From: Verrucomicrobiota bacterium
GTDB lineage: Bacteria; Verrucomicrobiota; Verrucomicrobiia; Limisphaerales; J093
Assembly (NCBI GenBank): GCA_029907285.1
Contig: JARYMD010000106.1
Location: 1-11,393, forward strand
Length of the DNA: 11,393 bases
Direction of reading: 5' to 3'
In this document: positions 6,812-11,393 of the stretch, piece after piece
Layout of the letters: every line of letters begins with the position of its first letter
Position numbering within the stretch: the stretch's first letter is position 1
Program-made: the position numbers and the translations under genes
Notes under the pieces: generated by a model
Told to the model about the DNA's origin: nothing
Seen by the model: the letters and a program-made list of their open reading frames with translations, nothing else
Databases searched by the model: none

Positions 6812-8428
6812 CTATGCTTCCTCGATGAAACTGAGCTTGAGAGCCGCGGCCAATTCTCGAACCGGTTCGCGCAGGTCACCGTAAAATGTCACCCGATGCC
6901 AACCGTAAACGTCCCAGTACGTGAAGAGTTTCTCAATATCGCCTATGACCTCGCATGCCAGTTTCGTTCGGCAGGCGCGGTCGTTCACCACGTTTTCACA
7001 CGCGCGTCCTCGGTGAAACAGTATCTCTTTCCGTCCCGGGTGAATTTCCATGGTGGACACGATGTACCCGGTCGGGAGAAAAGACCGCACCGAAGCGCCC
7101 CGTCTGTCCTCGGAATGTGTCAGTATTTCAAACGGATTTGATTCGCCGCCGGCACCGAACATTTTCGTCGGCGCAACGCAATGCGCATAGATAATCTGCC
7201 GACGGGATGTGTCCATCACCGGATCAGATATGTACCCGGGCCGGCCAGCCAAATGCTTCATTGCAATCATGGTCGATGAAGACAACAAATCCGCCTCGCA
7301 GGCGCCAATCAGCCCCGAATTAAGCAGCTCAACGAATCCAAGGCACGGATAAGCTCGCAGGTGCCCCCCGTAAAACCCGCCCAGGCAGTTGATCGTGATC
7401 CCCTCAGCGCCGTGGTCGCGCATCACAATCTGCTTTGCCAAATACAACCGCGCCGAGTCCTCCAGCGTTGCCTGTTCATCTTCGATTTCCACTCGCCGCG
7501 CCGCCGATTTCCACCCGGCCGCAATCTCACGCGCTTTCTCGGCATCGACGCGTTCGCATGCGGCCGCCAGTTCCTTGAAATCCACCGGAACAACCTCGAT
7601 GCCCAACACTTCACGAATCTCACCTACCAGGTTCTGCATTCTCCCGCCAACAGTCACAAGCTTCGCCCGTTTCATCCCATCAATGCATTTTGAAATGGAC
7701 GCCACCTCAAGCTTGTCTTCGCGTGGCGCCGAAGCGTCAGGCGACGGTGTCCTTTCCCGTCGGACCTTGTCACATGCCAGAGCAAAGTCTTGTGCCGACG
7801 CGCCGCTCTTCAACAATGTGAAGCATCTTGCTGAAGCTGCGAGGTCTTCCAAACGCGACGATGCAACTATTGACATGTTCTCGTGTTTCTTCCGCAGCGC
7901 TGCGGTGTAAACCATGAATCCTCCGCTTCCGGCAAAAGGAAAATCAGCCACCAACGTTGGCTTGCCCGAGGCTGCGATGGTTTGCATCACCTGCACCCAA
8001 TTGTTCATTTGATAGACGATGTAGCCGTCAATGCGATCGGCCTCGCCCATGTCCAAAATCTTCTTTGCTTCCTCGGGCGCACTGGCCATCACCGGCAAAA
8101 ACTCGACCTCAGGACACAACCGGCCCAGACCGGTTGTCACCCGGTCAATTTCAGGCCCAAAATCATAGCCGATGTGCGGCCATGTCGGGCGGTCCTGTTT
8201 TTTGGCGAAACAGGCGAATATAAGTCGAACTCGCGGACGCTCGCCGCCGCCTCCTTGTTGCGACTGCGCTCCGGTGACTGACACTTGAAAACCCGCGAGC
8301 ATGCCGGGCAACGCGGCCGCTGCGCACAGCCTGCACGCGCCCCTGATAAACTCGCGCCTGGTCCCACGGCATCCGCAATTCATCCTTGCCGCCACATCTC
8401 CTGTTTCACTCTTTTTTCTCATTTTCAT
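6812..8428 (-). CDS. Tat-signal L-fucose-isomerase-like protein
   Basis: A 538-residue protein with a twin-arginine signal near the N-terminus: TRREFIRGA (23-31, RR at 24-25) followed by a hydrophobic stretch to about 48. The rest resembles L-fucose/L-arabinose isomerase-fold proteins. An N-terminal Rossmann-like part starts at VRLIFACFAKKQD (67-79), and the C-terminal part carries ITINCLGG (344-351), PCLGFVELLNSGLIGACEADLLSSSTM (361-387), IIYAHCVAP (412-420) and YGWHRVTFYGD (508-518). E378 and H511 are plausible metal-site residues by position, though I cannot assign them firmly. FucI itself is cytoplasmic and acts on free sugar, so an exported relative probably has another substrate or role. 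The ATG at 8428 has GGGA about 6 nt upstream; a TTG at 8437 and ATGs at 8422 and 8383 are alternatives. It follows the nitroreductase gene after 161 nt containing an inverted-repeat element, so it may be separately transcribed. Confidence 0.65.
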   Translation of the reverse strand: MKMRKKSETGDVAARMNCGCRGTRREFIRGACRLCAAAALPGMLAGFQVSVTGAQSQQGGGGERPRVRLIFACFAKKQDRPTWPHIGYDFGPEIDRVTTGLGRLCPEVEFLPVMASAPEEAKKILDMGEADRIDGYIVYQMNNWVQVMQTIAASGKPTLVADFPFAGSGGFMVYTAALRKKHENMSIVASSRLEDLAASARCFTLLKSGASAQDFALACDKVRRERTPSPDASAPREDKLEVASISKCIDGMKRAKLVTVGGRMQNLVGEIREVLGIEVVPVDFKELAAACERVDAEKAREIAAGWKSAARRVEIEDEQATLEDSARLYLAKQIVMRDHGAEGITINCLGGFYGGHLRAYPCLGFVELLNSGLIGACEADLLSSSTMIAMKHLAGRPGYISDPVMDTSRRQIIYAHCVAPTKMFGAGGESNPFEILTHSEDRRGASVRSFLPTGYIVSTMEIHPGRKEILFHRGRACENVVNDRACRTKLACEVIGDIEKLFTYWDVYGWHRVTFYGDLREPVRELAAALKLSFIEEA

Positions 8429-8485
8429 GATTCCCAAGAATCAGCTCAGCCACCGTGTGTTTGCGATCCAAACTTCCCCCTCATC

Positions 8486-8545
8486 CGGAAATCTCACCGG
8501 CCACCCCTCGGGTTCACCGATGCCTTCACTCCGGCGAGATTTCCG
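8486..8545. repeat. Inverted-repeat element, copy A
   Basis: Arms of 15 bp at 8486-8500 (CGGAAATCTCACCGG) and 8531-8545 (CCGGCGAGATTTCCG) pair with one mismatch around a 30-nt loop. The same element occurs at 11319-11379: the two copies agree at 55 of 61 aligned positions, with five substitutions and one single-base indel. This copy lies between the nitroreductase stop and the start of the isomerase-like gene, so it would be transcribed as a long hairpin. It has no coding capacity. It could be a REP/MITE-like mobile repeat or a regulatory RNA hairpin. Confidence 0.8.
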
Positions 8546-8589
8546 AGCCAAATCCATTGCATGGCTCCATGTGTCTTTCTGAAGCCGGA

Positions 8590-9639
8590 TCATCCGTGAT
8601 GGCCGGTCCGGTGCTTGATCAGCATGTCACGCGGGTTTCTGCGTGGCGCCGGTGAAACCGGCTCGGGTCCGTACCCAAGACGCAACAAGACCTGCGGGTA
8701 CCCCGGAAGCTGCAGCGTCTCGGTCAACCGAGCGCGCGTCTCGGGAACTTCGATCGCCTGATTCAAAAACGAAGCCCAGACATCCTCCGTCCGAGCGCGC
8801 AACAACACATTCTCCAATGCCTGGCCCGCATTCAGCCATGCATGCGGCTCGTCATCTGTCGTGCCCAACACCACCAGCACCGGCGAGTGTTCCGCGATGT
8901 CCCTGTCACGAGCAGCCACACCGCCGCCGCGGTCGAACGTTCTTACGATTGCCGGTCCGGCAAACGACAGCCAGTCTTTCACCCCCGCATCCCGCGCCGG
9001 AATCCCATCGCGGCTCGATTCCGGATGGGTTCGAATCCACCGCGCCAGTTCTTGTCTGAACAATTTGTCCGACCATTGGATGCGGTCTGCTTCGGCAACT
9101 ATCTCCGCCAGTGCAATGCGTTCGAGGTCAGTCGTTACTGCCACGAACCATGCGCCTTCCTTTTCAGCGCCGGCCTTGAGCGCGTCAAGAATCGGGGCCG
9201 GAATAGGATCGGGCCTGAACCGGCTTCGATTTGTCCACCGCTTGGTTATTGCGTGAAAAAGCAATACATTCTCGGAACTCGTTTCGCCGGTCAACCCGAT
9301 CCGGAGCCGTGCAACAAGATTTAAATCAGCCGGATCAGGAAAAGGTTCAACCTCATAAACATGGCCGAAGTATTCGGTCGCCACACGCGCATTGTACAAC
9401 GCAGCGCCGCAACTGATCGTCAATTCGCGATCGTCGGGATCAACTACGCGCAGCGCGCGCCGCCTGTCGGCGAACAGCTCAAGGTCCATCGCATTTATCC
9501 GAAACAACCATGGCTGCGTGTTGTGATTCGACGGTGCTAGAATGGCGTAACCGATAAGGAACTCGAGCTGATCCGATGCGAACCCATCTGCGGGGAAATC
9601 GGCCGCGTCGATGTGCCAGGGGGCAATATGCTCGTTCAT
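8590..9639 (-). CDS. Acg-family nitroreductase-like FMN-binding protein
   Basis: 349 residues, the usual size of the Acg/Rv2032-type branch of the nitroreductase superfamily. These are two-fold-repeated nitroreductase-fold proteins that bind FMN, and several have lost clear reductase activity. Visible features are the N-terminal AILAPSNHNTQPWLFRI (32-48), LFADRRRALRVVDPDDRELTISCGAALYNARVA (55-87), and near the C-terminus AWLNAGQALENVLLRA followed by PGYPQVLLRLGYGPEP. The ATG at 9639 lies 6 nt after the stop of the DUF2961 gene, so the pair is very likely co-transcribed; the Shine-Dalgarno is weak. In mycobacteria Acg is a dormancy and stress gene thought to sequester or use FMN, but nothing here shows that role. 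No signal peptide is seen, so a cytoplasmic location is expected. Confidence 0.8.
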   Translation of the reverse strand: MNEHIAPWHIDAADFPADGFASDQLEFLIGYAILAPSNHNTQPWLFRINAMDLELFADRRRALRVVDPDDRELTISCGAALYNARVATEYFGHVYEVEPFPDPADLNLVARLRIGLTGETSSENVLLFHAITKRWTNRSRFRPDPIPAPILDALKAGAEKEGAWFVAVTTDLERIALAEIVAEADRIQWSDKLFRQELARWIRTHPESSRDGIPARDAGVKDWLSFAGPAIVRTFDRGGGVAARDRDIAEHSPVLVVLGTTDDEPHAWLNAGQALENVLLRARTEDVWASFLNQAIEVPETRARLTETLQLPGYPQVLLRLGYGPEPVSPAPRRNPRDMLIKHRTGHHG

Positions 9640-9645
9640 GTCAGG

Positions 9646-11208
9646 TCACTTGTGGTCGATCCACTCGATCTTGGATATGACGGCGTTCGACCCTTTCCGC
9701 GCGTTCACCGCACGAACCGTCAACCTGCCCGAGGCGGTCTCTGGCTCTCCAACATCTCTCTCAATCCAACGTCCCTCAACGAACCCTTCAACGTCAGTCG
9801 AATGCCCGCCGATCATTACTTTCTGTTTCCGTCCGCCCTCGAAATTGTCCGCATCTATCACGTACACCCGCGCTTTTCCCTTGGCGCCTGAGGGAACAGT
9901 AAGTTCCACCTCGATTTCCTCATTATCCGCGCGGCAATGGGACACCGGCAAACCCCATCCGTTCCACTTGTACCCGCGCAACACCCGCGCGCCATACCCC
10001 GGCTCGGCAAACAGAACTTCATTCGTGTCATGTCCGCAGAGCACGTGCAGCTTGACGTTCCGCGCGCGCAGTTCGTCCGCTGTTGGCAATGTTTCCTTGT
10101 CCGGCCAGAAGGGTTCTTCGGGCGCAGGCGTCCTCTCTGAAGCCGAAAGCATCGCGGGCAAAGGCGCATGCGGTTCTGTCTGGTACCAGTAAACCGTGCT
10201 CGACAACTGCATCGAGTTGCCCCGCTTCGAAAACTCGCGTCGAAACATCGGGTCCTCGTTCACGCCAAAACCGATCATGACCCGCAGCGACTTCTCAAAG
10301 CTGATTGCATCTTGAACAAAGAACCTGTACCCCATCGCGCCTTTCATGAACCGATAAAACCCGGTCAGAGGAAACTGGCTCTCGGTCGGCGGAAACCCCC
10401 AACTGAACCCAAACGAATCCTCTATCCCTTGAAACTCAACCGACGCTTCGCTTTCCCCGTCGATGTAAAACTTCTCGTTCTGGTCCACAGGATACCCATC
10501 GCGCCCCGGCAATCGCATCGTGACATTCCAGCCCACAAACTTGCCGCGGCCTTTTGCATCGAGCGCCAAGTAATCTCGCGCGCCAAGCAACAAAGCTTCC
10601 TGCCGCCAGCTCGCATGGAAATACCCGCAATCCACCGGCATGGCATCAAGCGTTCGATACATCACATACGAGTAACACGGCATCAACCGCCACAGTTCAT
10701 CCCCGGGTTCAACAGGCCCGTCATAGACGAGCTCGATTCTACCGGATTTCCCAAACGGCATCGGAAAATAAGCGTTGTACCCGCGCCGCTTGTTCACAAG
10801 AGCTGTGTTCACTTCCTCGCGAAGGCCGTTCGGATCACAAAAGAAATCCACCAGCGGCGCCTCAACACTCGGTGTGGGTTCGTCATCCCAATATGCTCGA
10901 AGAAGAAGTTCTCGTCCCAAAAACCGCGGCGGTTGCCCAAAATGACTCTGAGGCAACGCAAAGTGGATCATCGTGATGACCGCCGGCCCCTTCAAATCCG
11001 CCACAACAACCCGCTTCGATGTGTTGAACCGCGCGGACAGTTTGTTCTCAATCCACAATGCGTTCTCAGCCCGCACACGACCTCGAGTCAGCCTGCTCAA
11101 ATCCTCCCACGATCCGCCCCACCCACCCCGGGCACACGCAACCGCCCAAACGACAACACCTGCAACCGCAACGCGCGCCAACGACCGGTGCCAACTGCCG
11201 GAGTTCAT
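9646..11208 (-). CDS. Secreted DUF2961 / GH172-family protein
   Basis: 520 residues with a signal peptide (basic residues to about 12, hydrophobic 13-25, then ACARGG). The body matches DUF2961, now glycoside hydrolase family 172, whose characterised members act on difructose dianhydride (alpha-D-fructofuranosidase type) or D-arabinan. Family landmarks are GPAVITMIHFA (74-84), LLLRAYWDDEPTPSVEAPLVDFFC (101-124), YNAYFPMPFGKSGRIEL (144-160), and the Glu-rich YIDGESEASVEFQGIEDSFGFSWGF (248-272). The last includes E263 in the position of the family GTEDY-like motif, a candidate catalytic residue. A C-terminal segment from about 390 may be an extra beta domain. The ATG at 11208 has a clear Shine-Dalgarno (GAGG, 11214-11217) at 5 nt spacing. 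It is first in a two-gene unit with the nitroreductase. Export fits extracellular or periplasmic glycan degradation, but the substrate is not evident. Confidence 0.85.
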   Translation of the reverse strand: MNSGSWHRSLARVAVAGVVVWAVACARGGWGGSWEDLSRLTRGRVRAENALWIENKLSARFNTSKRVVVADLKGPAVITMIHFALPQSHFGQPPRFLGRELLLRAYWDDEPTPSVEAPLVDFFCDPNGLREEVNTALVNKRRGYNAYFPMPFGKSGRIELVYDGPVEPGDELWRLMPCYSYVMYRTLDAMPVDCGYFHASWRQEALLLGARDYLALDAKGRGKFVGWNVTMRLPGRDGYPVDQNEKFYIDGESEASVEFQGIEDSFGFSWGFPPTESQFPLTGFYRFMKGAMGYRFFVQDAISFEKSLRVMIGFGVNEDPMFRREFSKRGNSMQLSSTVYWYQTEPHAPLPAMLSASERTPAPEEPFWPDKETLPTADELRARNVKLHVLCGHDTNEVLFAEPGYGARVLRGYKWNGWGLPVSHCRADNEEIEVELTVPSGAKGKARVYVIDADNFEGGRKQKVMIGGHSTDVEGFVEGRWIERDVGEPETASGRLTVRAVNARKGSNAVISKIEWIDHK

Positions 11209-11318
11209 GTCTGCCTCATATCATTTCCCCACCCTAATTGCAACCACTCTTGCCTGGTGTTTTCCGCAGGCACACCCAAATCAACCACCACAATCCCACT
11301 CCGCACCATCGACCAGCT

Positions 11319-11379
11319 CGGAAATCTCACCGGTCACCCCCTCGGATTCACCGGTGCCTTCACCCCGGTGAGATTTCCG
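11319..11379. repeat. Inverted-repeat element, copy B
   Basis: Perfect 15-bp arms at 11319-11333 (CGGAAATCTCACCGG) and 11365-11379 (CCGGTGAGATTTCCG) enclose a 31-nt loop that contains the palindrome CACCGGTG. It is the second copy of the element at 8486-8545 in the same orientation. It lies about 110 bp upstream of the DUF2961 gene start, so it is either in that gene's leader or at the end of whatever precedes it. It is followed by GGGCCCGCATATTTT at the window edge, close to the GGGCCGGCATATTT found at the left end of the window. The remaining upstream DNA (11209-11318) holds only the Shine-Dalgarno of the next gene and no promoter I would defend. Confidence 0.85.
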
Positions 11380-11393
11380 GGCCCGCATATTTT

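Noticed and set aside
1..11393. CRISPR array, toxin-antitoxin, phage, transposase or defence system
   Set aside because: No regularly spaced identical repeats and no such protein families were found; the repeated DNA is of short hairpin and microsatellite type.

Overview
All nine genes I can support lie on the minus strand, so the window is transcribed from right to left. The sequence is GC-rich (a bit under 60% by eye). Three things suggest a chromosomal piece of a free-living or environmental member of the PVC group, most likely Verrucomicrobiota (Limisphaerales/Pedosphaera-like): housekeeping genes mixed with secreted carbohydrate-active proteins (a GH172/DUF2961 protein and a GHL15-like barrel), a Tat-exported isomerase-like protein, and intergenic spaces full of short hairpin repeats. 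This placement is inference; there is no rRNA or other decisive marker gene.

Region by region, in the direction of transcription. (1) 11393-8429: a two-gene unit of a secreted DUF2961/GH172-type protein and an Acg-type nitroreductase homologue, separated by only 6 nt. Each end of this unit carries a copy of the same 60-61 bp inverted-repeat element (11319-11379 and 8486-8545). (2) 8428-6812: a Tat-signal protein with the fold and motifs of L-fucose-isomerase-like proteins. (3) 6811-6228: a 584 bp gap with no credible gene, holding a run of hairpins, a degenerate 9-mer run and a larger inverted repeat, and ending in a possible promoter for hemL. (4) 6227-2983: a compact housekeeping run hemL - ruvX - truA - trmL (tetrapyrrole synthesis, Holliday-junction resolvase family / rRNA processing, and two tRNA anticodon-arm modification enzymes). 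(5) 2999-1554: a secreted putative glycoside hydrolase whose start overlaps the end of trmL by 17 nt. (6) A 7-bp tandem repeat (1515-1563) that includes the stop codon of that gene, then an ArsB/NhaD-type ion permease (1473-235). (7) 234-1: a short gap with two copies of a small hairpin repeat whose sequence differences are fully compensatory.

I find no mobile-element gene, phage gene, CRISPR array, tRNA or rRNA, and no evidence of a defence or other new multi-gene system. The most interesting content is the non-coding repeats, especially the paired inverted-repeat elements and the covarying hairpins, and the physical linkage of secreted sugar-active proteins to housekeeping genes.
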